A stretch of DNA of 64,000 nt from Candidatus Cloacimonetes bacterium HGW-Cloacimonetes-2. GTDB taxonomy: Bacteria; Cloacimonadota; Cloacimonadia; Cloacimonadales; Cloacimonadaceae. Under the pieces are notes generated by a model. The model saw only the letters and a list, made by a program, of their open reading frames with translations, had not been told where the DNA came from and made no database searches. Below, piece by piece: positions 46,448 through 55,569 of this stretch. The position numbers were made by a program, and so were the translations under genes. The stretch lies in contig PHBP01000010.1 in assembly GCA_002842035.1 (NCBI GenBank), positions 77,381-141,380 of the forward strand. The letters run 5' to 3'. Each line of letters starts with the position of its first letter. The first letter of the stretch is position 1.

Positions 46448-47946
46448 CAAGACTCCCGGATAATCATTATGGAGCCTTCCACAGCCCCAAATCTAAAGGT
46501 GATATTGCCATCGATCACGTGCCGGGTGATCCGGTTGCCATTCACAAAGACTCCATTGCGCGCATTAACCTCTTCCAGCACATAGTTCGATCCCTGCAAG
46601 ATGATCCGCGCATGCCTGCCGGAGACCGTTTCATCACTCAAGACGATTCTGTTGTCCCCAGCTCTACCGATAGTTGCACCGCTGGCATCAATCTTAAAGA
46701 TCTTGCCGTGGTCACTCCCCACCAGTATCTCCATTCTAAGTGAGATCTTATCACCGCTTGCAGGAGTGCTTTCTTTGGTGAGGATCACTGTGCGATCCCG
46801 CTCAGGGGCGATCGGCTTTGGCATCTGAGTGGGCGCTTGCGGTTCTCTGGGTGCAGGCTCACGGTAAGGAGGGCTGGGTGGTGCGAGAGGCTCAATCGGC
46901 GGAATAATTGCCTGGGGACCTGGACGTTTCTTTTTCTTTGAGGTCAATACAAAAATCACCACTGCACCTGCTACCAACGCCAAGCCCAGCAAGACATAGA
47001 GCAGTCCCTTGTTATCCTTTTTCTCCTTGGCTTTGGTGTAGGCGGGTTTGCCCAGAGGAGTCTTGATCTCTTTTTCAAAGCTCGCCTTTCCCATAGTGAT
47101 CGAGAGCTCCACCAAGAGCGGGTAAGCCTTACCGTCACCTGCTTTCTCGACCACATAGTAGCTTAGAATACTGGAATTCATCAGGATGCGACGCAGCTTC
47201 TCATAGTGATTTTTTAGCTCGATCGGATTGTTTGCATATTGATAGAGCCCGCCCGTCTGATCTGCCAGATGCTCCAAAGATTGCAGATATTGCTTTTCCA
47301 CTGCCGTGTATCCCACCGTAAAGATTGGGATCGAGAGGCTGTTTGAATAGCCAATCACGCCTGCTTCGGTGTAGGAGCCCACCGGATTCTCATCCTTGCC
47401 ATCGCCCAGAAGAATCATCACCTGAGCTTTGTTCGAAGCGGTCTTGGTAAATTGCTCCAGGGACTTGTGCGCTCCGTAATGCATTGCTGTATTGCCAGGT
47501 GCAACGCTCAATGAGGCTATCTTTGCCTGCAGATATGCTGTTTCCCGGCTAAAATCCGAGATCAGATTCCAATCTCCTGCAAAAGCAGCTATCGCGATCT
47601 CGTCGATCGGGCGCTTATCCTGGATGAATCCCAGGAGTGCCAGCTTGATACTCTCCAGAGGTTCTCCCCGCATCGAGCCTGATACATCGACGCAGAGCAG
47701 GATACTCATTCCCGCACCGCTCTCTTCAAAGCTGATTACCTTGAGAGAATCGTAGCCTGCGCCTCCAAAGCTAATCTTAAAGTCCTCGGGCTTGAGCTCC
47801 GTGATTGCCTCCTGAGCGTTGTCCAGAGGCAGGATTGAGCTGCTCATAAATGGATAATTATCCATATCTGTTTTGAGATGCCGGAGGCTGATGGCAGGCA
47901 AGACCAAGGGCAAGAGTACAAAGAAAAAGATCAATAGCTTGCGCAT
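46447..47946 (-). CDS. VWA/FHA transmembrane protein
   Basis: A 499-residue protein with signal peptide, a von Willebrand factor A domain (about residues 80-270) holding the MIDAS motif DVSGSM, the Thr in PGNTAMH and the Asp in LLGDGKDEN, and a beta-rich piece. One membrane span follows (LLYVLLGLALVAGAVVIFVL, near 310-330), then a Pro-rich cytoplasmic linker containing DRTVIL (Thr386) and a C-terminal FHA domain (IGRAGDNRIVL, SGRHARI, NARNGVFVNG). The metal-binding VWA part should face the periplasm and the FHA the cytoplasm, so it could pass signals across the membrane. AAGGAG 6 bases before ATG. Confidence 0.92.
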   Translation of the reverse strand: MRKLLIFFFVLLPLVLPAISLRHLKTDMDNYPFMSSSILPLDNAQEAITELKPEDFKISFGGAGYDSLKVISFEESGAGMSILLCVDVSGSMRGEPLESIKLALLGFIQDKRPIDEIAIAAFAGDWNLISDFSRETAYLQAKIASLSVAPGNTAMHYGAHKSLEQFTKTASNKAQVMILLGDGKDENPVGSYTEAGVIGYSNSLSIPIFTVGYTAVEKQYLQSLEHLADQTGGLYQYANNPIELKNHYEKLRRILMNSSILSYYVVEKAGDGKAYPLLVELSITMGKASFEKEIKTPLGKPAYTKAKEKKDNKGLLYVLLGLALVAGAVVIFVLTSKKKKRPGPQAIIPPIEPLAPPSPPYREPAPREPQAPTQMPKPIAPERDRTVILTKESTPASGDKISLRMEILVGSDHGKIFKIDASGATIGRAGDNRIVLSDETVSGRHARIILQGSNYVLEEVNARNGVFVNGNRITRHVIDGNITFRFGAVEGSIMIIRES

Positions 47947-47956
47947 AACAGACTCC

Positions 47957-48583
47957 TTATGCCATCTTGATCTTGAGCTTGATATTGGCGATAGTGATGA
48001 TGTCGTTTTCCTTGAGTGTGATCTTATCTTCGATCAATTCATCATTTACAAATGTCCCATTGGCAGAGAGATTGTCTTGCAGGATAAATTTGCCATCGCG
48101 ATAGAGCAGGATAGCGTGTTCTTCGGAGACTCCCGGCACTTGCAATACTATATCACAGCGGCTGGATCTGCCAATGATATGCCGCCCCATATAGAGCCTG
48201 AAGTCCACTCCCGAGGGCTCGATATCAAAGCTCACCAGCCAGCCGGTGAGTTTTCGGACTGCCGCTTTGGCTTCCGGGGACGATTGAGCCTGTCCCGGAG
48301 GAGCCATAATCACGGTCTTTTCACGCTGGGCTGGTTGTTGTGCCGCAGCGGGTGCGGAATCCATCACTCTAGTCTTGTCATAAGTGGCTGTTCCCGCTGC
48401 CTGAGGTGCTACAACGGTGCTCTGACCGCGATTTGAAGGGCAATGGGGGCATTGCTCGTAGCTGGCATCGTAATTATGTCCGTTGGGACAGGTTTTGTAG
48501 CTTGGTTGTAGGGGTTTTCCACAAGATTTACAAAAGGAAAGATTGTCCGGATTAATTGTTTTGCAGGACTGACAAGTTATCAT
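47957..48583 (-). CDS. Zinc-ribbon and FHA domain protein
   Basis: The 208-residue cytoplasmic protein starts with zinc-binding pairs (CQSC, CKSCG, then CPNGH and CPHC). A flexible linker holds two short DKTRVM/EKTVIM motifs (Thr71, Thr90), and an FHA domain occupies about residues 118-208 (MGRHIIGRSSRCDIVL, SEEHAILL, LSANGTFVNDE). The linker threonines are candidates for phosphorylation and for binding by FHA domains, as in GarA-type switches. It is the first gene of the seven-gene cluster, with AGGAG 7 bases before its ATG. Confidence 0.88.
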   Translation of the reverse strand: MITCQSCKTINPDNLSFCKSCGKPLQPSYKTCPNGHNYDASYEQCPHCPSNRGQSTVVAPQAAGTATYDKTRVMDSAPAAAQQPAQREKTVIMAPPGQAQSSPEAKAAVRKLTGWLVSFDIEPSGVDFRLYMGRHIIGRSSRCDIVLQVPGVSEEHAILLYRDGKFILQDNLSANGTFVNDELIEDKITLKENDIITIANIKLKIKMA

Positions 48584-48862
48584 TGATCCGCTCCTTGGGA
48601 TGATTGAGATTGTGAGGGATAAGCGGGAGCAGCGCGTGCTTCATCTGAGCCAAAAACCAAAAAGCCGGCCAAAGCGCACTTTGAATCATAGCAGCTCCAC
48701 AGATTTATTACCACCGGGATCAGCCAACAGAGACCGGCAGTTAATTTTTTTACAAGTTGCTTTACAATAAATATTCTGTCAAGCAGAAATTATCAGATCT
48801 CTCCGGATCAGAACAGCAGGTCTTGAGGTCATTTGAGCCCTGCCCGGCAGAGAGGAAAGATT

Positions 48863-49405
48863 CTATTCAAAACCCAGCTCGGAGATGCAGGTATCTGCCC
48901 AGCGTTCTCCCGGATAGGTCTGGAGGATGTTCAGCCTGATCCACTGCACGCCCGCTTTGCCGATATTGATCCGGTAGCTGCGCATTGAGCCATCGAATCC
49001 TGCTCTCTGGGTGCTGCCATCGGAAAATTCCAGCTCAATCTCTTGCAAACGATTGTTGGCAAACCAGATATCATTGTTTTTGTTATAACCGGGAACCAGC
49101 TTTAGCACTCCTACTTGCCGGGGACTGGCAAAATTGATCATCAGATACTCGCCTGCTCCGGAGCCCTGATTTCCCGCAACCCAGGCTGTATTGTCCTTGC
49201 CATCCATCAGATTGGCGAGGGGATACTTGCTATTGGTGGAAGAAGCCTGGATTTCTATGCCGGTATCGGCGCTGGTAAATTTGCTTGCCTTGCGATCCAA
49301 GAGCGAGCTCTCGTCCATTACTCCGTCCTGCTCATTTGCCTTGCATCCCGCCAGCATTGCCACTAGCATCAAAACCACTAAACTAAAGACCAAAAACCTA
49401 TTCAC
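48863..49405 (-). CDS. Lipoprotein with a discoidin-like glycan-binding domain
   Basis: The 180-residue protein starts at GTG (GGAG 7 bases upstream) with a lipoprotein signal (VVLMLVAMLAGC, Cys21). The rest is one beta-sandwich of the NADase-type glycan-binding/discoidin kind: SSTNSKYPLANLMDGKDNTAW, GEYLMINFASPRQVGVLKLVPGY, NNRLQEIELEFSDGS, WIRLNILQTYPGERWADTCISELGF. It should bind a carbohydrate or protein at the cell surface or in the periplasm. It has its own promoter and is not coupled to neighbours; 279 bases with nothing recognisable separate it from the FHA cluster. Confidence 0.82.
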   Translation of the reverse strand: MNRFLVFSLVVLMLVAMLAGCKANEQDGVMDESSLLDRKASKFTSADTGIEIQASSTNSKYPLANLMDGKDNTAWVAGNQGSGAGEYLMINFASPRQVGVLKLVPGYNKNNDIWFANNRLQEIELEFSDGSTQRAGFDGSMRSYRINIGKAGVQWIRLNILQTYPGERWADTCISELGFE

Positions 49406-49455
49406 TTAGATTCTCCTCGGGAGGTGCAATAAGACCTCCAAATCGTTATTATCAC

Positions 49456-49484
49456 ATCCTATATGTCTTTGCCCAAAATGTCAA
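49456..49484 (-). promoter_or_regulatory. Sigma-70-like promoter of the discoidin-like lipoprotein gene
   Basis: On the minus strand TTGACA (49484-49479) is separated by 17 bases from TAGGAT (49461-49456). It lies about 50 bases before the GTG start. Confidence 0.6.
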
Positions 49485-49491
49485 GTAAATT

Positions 49492-49620
49492 TCCCGCTGC
49501 TTGAGTTCTCTGGTAATCCCCTGGTGATCCCCTTGTGATCCTCTGGTGGCGACAAGGGGATCTCCAGGCCAGTGCCTGACTTTTGCCAGAGATTTCAAAG
49601 GGGAAGGATAACACACAGAG
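49492..49620. repeat. Dispersed intergenic repeat, class A copy 2
   Basis: It aligns along its length with 17061-17190: CTGCTTGAGTTCTCTGGT start, 11-bp units (TCTGGTAATCC, CCTGGTGATCC, CCTTGTGATCC, TCTGGT), GGCG centre, and TTTCAAAGGGGA tail. The hairpin pairs 49520-49536 with 49552-49568 (one mismatch) around a 15-base loop. The gap between the lipoprotein and the DUF5658-like gene otherwise holds only the lipoprotein promoter. Confidence 0.85.
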
Positions 49621-49707
49621 TCAGGGATAAAGACGTGCTTCAGGTCGCAACGAAGGCAGACAAAGACAAAGCGGGGTATATAACGGTAGCTTTAGCGATA
49701 CTATAGC

Positions 49708-50034
49708 TCAAGTATCTCTGCGCTTTTGCCTGAGGTATATCCTGAAGTTATTGACTACTAAGACTGCATAAAACAGCACTGCCAGCGATAGCAGAATAGT
49801 GGCAAGCACCGGGAAAAAGGCTGCCAGGATGATGATGAGAGGGGTGAAAATCCCCAGATTCAGCGTTTCTGCCACCAGCAAGCCCCGGAACAAGCCCAGC
49901 CTGATAAAGAGCCATCTGGCGAGGGGATTGATCTCCTGAGCGTATTTATCGGGCTTTACGACCAGCCAGGTGCTGATCGCATCGAGCAGATTAAGCAGGA
50001 TATAAAGCGGCAGTAATATCCACAGCAGCAGCAT
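49708..50034 (-). CDS. Small DUF5658-like membrane protein
   Basis: The 108-residue protein has three or four membrane spans. The pattern LLNLLDAISTWLVV, EINPLARWLF and a Gly-rich turn is typical of the DUF5658 family, whose function is unknown. It follows the DUF1295-type gene after three bases and is probably the last gene of that operon. Confidence 0.7.
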   Translation of the reverse strand: MLLLWILLPLYILLNLLDAISTWLVVKPDKYAQEINPLARWLFIRLGLFRGLLVAETLNLGIFTPLIIILAAFFPVLATILLSLAVLFYAVLVVNNFRIYLRQKRRDT

Positions 50035-50037
50035 CGC

Positions 50038-50814
50038 TCAGGGCTTCGGTTTTCTGGGGAAGAACGGGCTTGTTTTGCGGATATACTCTGCATAGTCCGG
50101 ATTGTCGCTGTACTTCTTTTCCAGCATCGGAACACCCGAGACCTTGGTCAGGAGCCAGGTAATCGTGAGAGGGCTGATCACCGTTAAGCCCCAGGCGGGA
50201 TGACTGAGCATGATGACAAAGATTCCCCACCACATGGTGGCTTCACCGAAGTAATTGGGGTGACGCGTATAGCGCCAGAGTCCGCTCGTCATGATCTTGC
50301 CGCGGTTTGCCGGATTGAGCTTGAAGCGTCTCATTTGAGCGTCTCCGACCGCTTCAAAGAAGAAGCCGATCAGCCAGATTGTGATGCCCAGAATATCCGG
50401 GAGTGCTATGCTTTCATTGAGCCATTCACCTTTCAACATCAGAGGATAGCTGATCACAAACATAAAAAAGCCTTGCAGCATAAAAACCTGGAGCCAACTT
50501 CTGAGCATCCAGTTTTTGCCCCAATCCCTGCGCCACTGAGCATAACGAAAGTCTTCCTGGCGACCCCGGTTGCGGATAAAGATATAAATCGCCAGACGCA
50601 ATCCCCAAAGCAGAACCAAGAGGCTGAGGATATTACGCCTCAGGCCTTGCTCCGGCATCAGGATTTGGGTTAAGATTGCGATCATCACAAAGCCCAATCC
50701 CCAGGCAACATCTGCGATATCGTTCTTTTTGAGCGTGATTGCCAAGAGATAGAGCAGGTTCTTGTAGGCGAGGATGGCGAGGGCTGAGAGGCCAAAAATC
50801 TCAAGCTGGGTCAT
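50038..50814 (-). CDS. DUF1295/steroid reductase-like membrane protein
   Basis: The 258-residue protein has about six membrane spans and the C-terminal pattern of the isoprenylcysteine methyltransferase/steroid 5-alpha-reductase superfamily: [34 protein letters not shown], with the Arg-His-Pro-Asn-Tyr cofactor segment, and [19 protein letters not shown] near the end. It should be a membrane reductase or methyltransferase acting on a lipid-like substrate, which is not known. It overlaps the end of the DAK2-DegV gene by 14 bases, suggesting a link to lipid metabolism. Confidence 0.82.
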   Translation of the reverse strand: MTQLEIFGLSALAILAYKNLLYLLAITLKKNDIADVAWGLGFVMIAILTQILMPEQGLRRNILSLLVLLWGLRLAIYIFIRNRGRQEDFRYAQWRRDWGKNWMLRSWLQVFMLQGFFMFVISYPLMLKGEWLNESIALPDILGITIWLIGFFFEAVGDAQMRRFKLNPANRGKIMTSGLWRYTRHPNYFGEATMWWGIFVIMLSHPAWGLTVISPLTITWLLTKVSGVPMLEKKYSDNPDYAEYIRKTSPFFPRKPKP

Positions 50815-52585
50815 AAGATACTCCTATTCCAACTGCTCCGATGCCGTTGTGGACTCCCACGACCGGAGAGAGTGGCATGATATAAGCAGGTTTTTTACCG
50901 GTGAGTTGGGTTAACTTGTGAGCATAGCTTTGGGCACGGTCTTCCGCCTCGGCGTGAACGATTGCGTATTCCCAGATTTTGCGGGTTTGAAGCTCCTTTC
51001 CGATGAATGCAATGATCTTGTCCATATTACGTTTACGGCTCAGACTCTTGCCATAGACTTGGGCTTTTCCTTCAGCATCGAGGGAAACGATGGGCTTGAG
51101 ATTGAGCAGATCGGCGATAAAGCCGGCCAGGGGAGGAACTCTGCCACCCCGCACCATATACTTCAAGGTGTTGATATCAGTGTAAATCTTGGTATTGCGA
51201 GTCCACTGTTTGGAGGATTCCATTATCTCTTCAAAGCTCATTCCGGCCTCGATTGCCCGGACGATTCTAAGGGTAACGAGCCCTTCCGTCACGGAAAGCT
51301 GCTTGGAATCTATCACTCCGAGTTTGCCGGGAGCAAGCCGGGAAGCGATCAGGGAACTGCTCTGATATGCACCGCTCAGCTTGTCTGAGATGTGCACGGC
51401 AATCACCTTGTCATAGTTCATAGCTGTGAATTCCAGCAGGTTTTGGATCATTGCGGGGGCTGGTTGTGAACTCACCGGGTGTTTATGATAAGAGCTCAAA
51501 AGGCGGTAAAACTGCTTGGCTTGAATAGTGTGTTTATCAAGGTAAAAGCGATCTCCAAAGCTGATGCCAAAGGGGATTTGCACGATCTGATAGCGATCTG
51601 CCAGCTCCTGCGGGAGATCGCAGGCTGTATCGGTAACCAGTCCGATAGGGAACTTACGTTCGTGGCTGATCTGGTATTGACGCAGCATATCGTCAACCTT
51701 GGGACTGCTGACTTCTGCCAGGTTGAATAGTTTGTCAAAGATCAGATCGGGCTGGTTGGTATGAATATGCAGGTGGTACTTATCCGGTCCTCCTGCCAGG
51801 ATGATGGAATCTCCCAAATTGCCGATCAGGCTTTTGAGTTCCTTGATATCAGCCTTTACACTGCTGAGGATTGCCTCTGTGCAATAGCGGTATGTGGTAG
51901 GTGCACCGCTGTGATCCTCAATCGCAGGCATCTCAATTGCTGCTATTGTCTCTGAGATATGCTCCCTGAGTGAGCCCTTTTGGATATAATCCACGACTCC
52001 CTCCAGAAAGCGGACAATACCGTAGGCTCCGGCATCCACGACACCGGCATCTTTAAGTACCTTAAGCTGATGCGGTGTTTCCTGCAGGGCTTGCCGGGCA
52101 GTATCTTGGGCATGAAGCAGAGCTTGTAAATAGTCGCCTGTCTTTTCGCTGGCTGTCTTTAGGCTTTCTGCCCAGCGTCGGATCACTGTCAGCATCGTGC
52201 CTTCCACGGGATTCATCAGTGATTGGTAGAGGTGATCCACCGCTTTGAGAGCGGCTGAGGCAAAGCTGGTGAGCTCAAGCTCGTCTTTGGCTGGAATCTC
52301 ACGGCTCAGACCGTGCAGATACTGAGCAAAGATGATGCCGGAATTTCCTCTGGCACCACTCAAAGCAGAATCCGCCATACTGCGCAGGCTGCCCGAGAGG
52401 CTCCCGGATTGAGTCCTGCCTTGTAAAACAGCCCTCATTGTCATCGAAAGATTTATCCCTGTATCCGCATCAGCGACCGGGAAGACATTGATCATATTCA
52501 GGTAATCCTGGCTGGCTATCACTGCTTTCCCGCCTGCTGCCAAAGCCCTATACAGCCTACTGCTATTGAGATACTTTATCTTCAT
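50801..52585 (-). CDS. DAK2-DegV fusion (single-chain fatty acid kinase, FakA-FakB type)
   Basis: The 594-residue protein joins two partners that are usually separate. Residues about 1-190 are a DhaL/DAK2 ATP-binding domain with [16 protein letters not shown] and [15 protein letters not shown]. About 220-300 matches the FakA central domain ([33 protein letters not shown]). About 308-594 is a DegV/FakB lipid-binding domain ([52 protein letters not shown]). FakA phosphorylates the fatty acid held by FakB. The second of two adjacent ATGs is chosen, with GGTGG 5 bases before. Confidence 0.88.
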   Translation of the reverse strand: MKIKYLNSSRLYRALAAGGKAVIASQDYLNMINVFPVADADTGINLSMTMRAVLQGRTQSGSLSGSLRSMADSALSGARGNSGIIFAQYLHGLSREIPAKDELELTSFASAALKAVDHLYQSLMNPVEGTMLTVIRRWAESLKTASEKTGDYLQALLHAQDTARQALQETPHQLKVLKDAGVVDAGAYGIVRFLEGVVDYIQKGSLREHISETIAAIEMPAIEDHSGAPTTYRYCTEAILSSVKADIKELKSLIGNLGDSIILAGGPDKYHLHIHTNQPDLIFDKLFNLAEVSSPKVDDMLRQYQISHERKFPIGLVTDTACDLPQELADRYQIVQIPFGISFGDRFYLDKHTIQAKQFYRLLSSYHKHPVSSQPAPAMIQNLLEFTAMNYDKVIAVHISDKLSGAYQSSSLIASRLAPGKLGVIDSKQLSVTEGLVTLRIVRAIEAGMSFEEIMESSKQWTRNTKIYTDINTLKYMVRGGRVPPLAGFIADLLNLKPIVSLDAEGKAQVYGKSLSRKRNMDKIIAFIGKELQTRKIWEYAIVHAEAEDRAQSYAHKLTQLTGKKPAYIMPLSPVVGVHNGIGAVGIGVSYDPA

Positions 52586-52614
52586 CATCCCCACCTGCAC
52601 TGATTTACTATAGT

Positions 52615-53112
52615 CTATGCCAGAGCTTGTTCCAAAGCCTCGATCAACTTGGGATCTTCCGGCTCGGTCTTGGAATCAAAGCGATCGATTATCTCGCCAT
52701 CGCGGGAGATCAGGAACTTGTTGAAGTTCCAGGTAATCTTACCGCCAAACCTGGGATTGCTTTCCTTGTCTGTGAGGTATTGATACAGAGGATCGATATT
52801 CTTGCCGCGAACTGATATCTTGGCAAAGAGAGGGAAGTTCACACCGAAATTGACTCTGCAGAAATTGAGGATAGTCTCATCGTTGCCGGGTTCCTGATAC
52901 ATAAAGTTATTCGCAGGGAATCCCAGTATCTCCAAGCCCTTGTCCCGGTACATCTCATACAGCTTCTGTAAACCATCATACTGCTTTGTAAAGCCGCATT
53001 TACTGGCTGTATTTACTATTAGGAGCACCTTACCCTTATAATCTTGCATACTCTGCTCTATGCCCATTATGTTCTTTACTTTGATATCGTATAGTGCCTT
53101 AGCTGTATCCAT
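52615..53112 (-). CDS. Glutathione peroxidase family protein (Cys type)
   Basis: The 165-residue thiol peroxidase has the active-site block LIVNTASKCGFTKQYDGL with Cys rather than selenocysteine, LGFPANNF, and WNFNKFLI with the Trp-Asn pair. Bacterial members commonly use thioredoxin and reduce hydrogen peroxide or lipid peroxides. ATG 53112 has GGAGA 5 bases upstream; an ATG 4 codons earlier is less well placed. In an anaerobe it would serve oxygen tolerance. It stands alone upstream of the DAK2-DegV gene. Confidence 0.92.
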   Translation of the reverse strand: MDTAKALYDIKVKNIMGIEQSMQDYKGKVLLIVNTASKCGFTKQYDGLQKLYEMYRDKGLEILGFPANNFMYQEPGNDETILNFCRVNFGVNFPLFAKISVRGKNIDPLYQYLTDKESNPRFGGKITWNFNKFLISRDGEIIDRFDSKTEPEDPKLIEALEQALA

Positions 53113-53198
53113 TAGTCTCTCCATATTATGTTGATTGGTCGATGTCTCACTTATAAGATAAGAAAACCTTAATATAAACCAAATTGAAGCATACTAAA

Positions 53199-53228
53199 CA
53201 AGCGGTGAAACCTGATGCTCACCGCTTG
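53199..53228 (-). terminator. Terminator of the beta-helix protein gene at 53.3-55.6 kb
   Basis: A perfect 10-bp stem (CAAGCGGTGA 53199-53208 with 53219-53228) and 10-base loop lie 23 bases past the gene's stop on the minus strand. Only a short TTTAGT follows. Confidence 0.6.
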
Positions 53229-53250
53229 AAAAGCTGCCAGAGAGCGGATT

Positions 53251-55569
53251 CTACTGTGAGTCGCTGGCGATAATCCGATAGAACTTGCGCAAGGCTCCGG
53301 GGCTGTTCAGGATCACGCTTGGTTCCGAAGTCTGCATCAGGAAGTTCTGTGGTCCCGGGATAAATTCAGGATTGTCAGATGCATAGATCAGATAGGTGAT
53401 GGGATTGGTTTCAGGGTAGGAATTGCCCTGCCAGGTGCCTTCGGTTACTTCATTCCAGTCCAGCCTGAAGTTTGTGGGAGAGATTCTGCTAAGTGCTGCG
53501 TTTTGAGGTGTCATAGGCGGGATATTATCCACGGAATAACCGGACATGCCGATGGAATCCCAGTAATAGGTAGTATCAAAATAGGTTACGACAAAGACTT
53601 CCTCATGCAGCCCGGTGGCGGAAGAATCCTGAATGGTCGGCACAATCAAGCTATAGGTATTCCTGTTCATAGCTTTCACCTGCCCCAGATAAGTCAGGAT
53701 ACGATTATTGTGAATCCAGTAAATCTTGCTGTTTGAAGCCGCCAGATCGGGAGAAATCTCCCTGGGATCGGAAACGACCAGAGCGTCTTCACCGAGTTCC
53801 ACGCGGTCATCGGACCATCTGAACACGTGATACCATGAGCTGGGATCCCAGCTGGTATCCTTCTCATTAGGATACCAACGCAGATCTATCTGGTGTCCTT
53901 GATCCGGGTAAAGGTCAGCAGCGCTGTAGATAGTAGGCTTTAGCTTTCTGGTATAGAGCCCGATATCGGGAGGGCTGAAATCAAGATCATATTCACCCGT
54001 GGTGCCATCTCCCGCATCAATGCAAGGGGAGAGGTCTTGCAAGCGCCAGTTTGCACTGTAGGCATCGTAACCTGTTCCATAGCTTTCCGTGGGATTGACA
54101 AAGAGGGGATTGGAGCTGATATTGTTTAGGAAATACAGCGGATCCTCACCAACTATACCTGCTGCCCCGTTTCTCACGCAGCAGTATGAGACCTGTAATC
54201 TGTTTGATGGACCCATGTTGTTGATCTCATCTGAAGAGCTGTTTCCCCATACTATGCTGTTCTTCAGCCGCACATAGCCATTCATTAAAAGTCCGGTATA
54301 GCCATTGTTTACAATGTCGATGTGATCTATCTCCATCCAGTTGCTGCTGATGCTGTTGTTTACCCAAATGCCTATCGAGCTGTTGTTTGCCACCAGGTGA
54401 CGCTTGAACGTCCCGCTGCAGTTGTAGAGATAGATGGCTGCGCCTGTGCCATTGAAACTATTATTGACCACAATATTGTCTATAACGTTGTTCAGATCGC
54501 AGGTTTTGAAAGTAAGTGCTCCATGCTGTGCGGAGACAGTAAGGTTATTCAGCAGTATCCTGTTGTGATGGAATCTGGGGCTACTGCTTTCGATACACAC
54601 CGCAGATCCATCCTGGGTTGAGCTGTTTGCCTGGATAAAGCAACCCTTCACCTCGATATTTGATACCACTGCGCGGATTGCTCCGCCGGTTCCGGTAACG
54701 CTGCAGTTTTTGATCTCGCAGTTGCTGATCCTGATTTTGGGGCTGCTGACTATCTCCACTCCTGAATCTATGCTACGCTGGATCACGCACCAATCCAAGA
54801 TAGTGGAGTCATTGGCAGCCGCCACATTCTGGATATCAATACCCGCCCATGTGGTTGTCGCACCCGTAGTGGTTATGTTGATCTTTTGGGTTCCGGTGCC
54901 CAGAGCTTTCAAGCTTCCCTGTACAGAGAGGATCGAATTGCTGGCCATATTGATAGTCACACCAGGTTGGATCGTAAGAGTCTGTCCGTTGGGAACGATC
55001 AGATCACCTGTCGGATAGTAAGTCGCGGCAGACCAAGTACCTGTTCCCAACGTGTTTGTATAAGACAATGAGACGTTGTCAATCCACCAGTTGTTGATGT
55101 TGTAGGTATTGCCAGAATAGACAAAGGCAAGATAGGTAGTGCTCGAATTTCCCCAATTCCATGGAGCTTGGGCATTAACCGTCTGAGCTGCCACATCGGC
55201 AACGACATTGGAGCTCCAGATCGTGTTCCAGGTAGTTAGATTTGTGGAAATCTGAACCGAAAGTGTAAAGGAATTTGCATACCAATCTATGGCTTGCTTG
55301 AACGACAGGGTCATATCGTGAGCCATAGTGGTGTTAAATGCGGGAGAGACAAAGCGGAAGGTGCCATTCTCCGATGGACTCCAGGTGAAGCCCAGTTCGC
55401 CCGTTGTTCCACCCGCATTATTGGTGGCGCTATGTACCCAATGCGTGCTGGTGGAACCCATTTGTGTCCAGCCTGCAGGTAGTGCACTGGCAAAATCCGC
55501 TGAAACCAAATCCACTCCGGACAGTGCCATACACGAAACAAGAATCAGAACCAATAGCAGATATCTCAT
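53251..55569 (-). CDS. Secreted right-handed beta-helix protein
   Basis: The 772-residue protein has a signal peptide (LLLVLILVSCMALSG), an N-terminal beta-sandwich (about 25-175) with an MHADMTLSFKQAIDWY-like pattern, then parallel beta-helix coils (about 180-500) with repeats such as IRISNCEIKNCSVTGTGG and IEVKGCFIQANSS, followed by a fibronectin-like C-terminal part ending KFYRIIASDSQ. No YPNPF-type sorting domain is present at the end, unlike the other surface proteins here, so its export route may differ. GAGGAG 5 bases before ATG. Function unknown; adhesion or polysaccharide binding is possible. Confidence 0.8.
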   Translation of the reverse strand: MRYLLLVLILVSCMALSGVDLVSADFASALPAGWTQMGSTSTHWVHSATNNAGGTTGELGFTWSPSENGTFRFVSPAFNTTMAHDMTLSFKQAIDWYANSFTLSVQISTNLTTWNTIWSSNVVADVAAQTVNAQAPWNWGNSSTTYLAFVYSGNTYNINNWWIDNVSLSYTNTLGTGTWSAATYYPTGDLIVPNGQTLTIQPGVTINMASNSILSVQGSLKALGTGTQKINITTTGATTTWAGIDIQNVAAANDSTILDWCVIQRSIDSGVEIVSSPKIRISNCEIKNCSVTGTGGAIRAVVSNIEVKGCFIQANSSTQDGSAVCIESSSPRFHHNRILLNNLTVSAQHGALTFKTCDLNNVIDNIVVNNSFNGTGAAIYLYNCSGTFKRHLVANNSSIGIWVNNSISSNWMEIDHIDIVNNGYTGLLMNGYVRLKNSIVWGNSSSDEINNMGPSNRLQVSYCCVRNGAAGIVGEDPLYFLNNISSNPLFVNPTESYGTGYDAYSANWRLQDLSPCIDAGDGTTGEYDLDFSPPDIGLYTRKLKPTIYSAADLYPDQGHQIDLRWYPNEKDTSWDPSSWYHVFRWSDDRVELGEDALVVSDPREISPDLAASNSKIYWIHNNRILTYLGQVKAMNRNTYSLIVPTIQDSSATGLHEEVFVVTYFDTTYYWDSIGMSGYSVDNIPPMTPQNAALSRISPTNFRLDWNEVTEGTWQGNSYPETNPITYLIYASDNPEFIPGPQNFLMQTSEPSVILNSPGALRKFYRIIASDSQ

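Noticed and set aside
40017..48583. Type VI secretion accessory cluster
   Set aside because: FHA, PP2C and kinase-like genes occur in such clusters, but no TssB/C, ClpV, VgrG, Hcp or membrane-complex gene is present here.
52615..53112. Selenocysteine glutathione peroxidase
   Set aside because: The active-site codon encodes Cys and there is no in-frame TGA.
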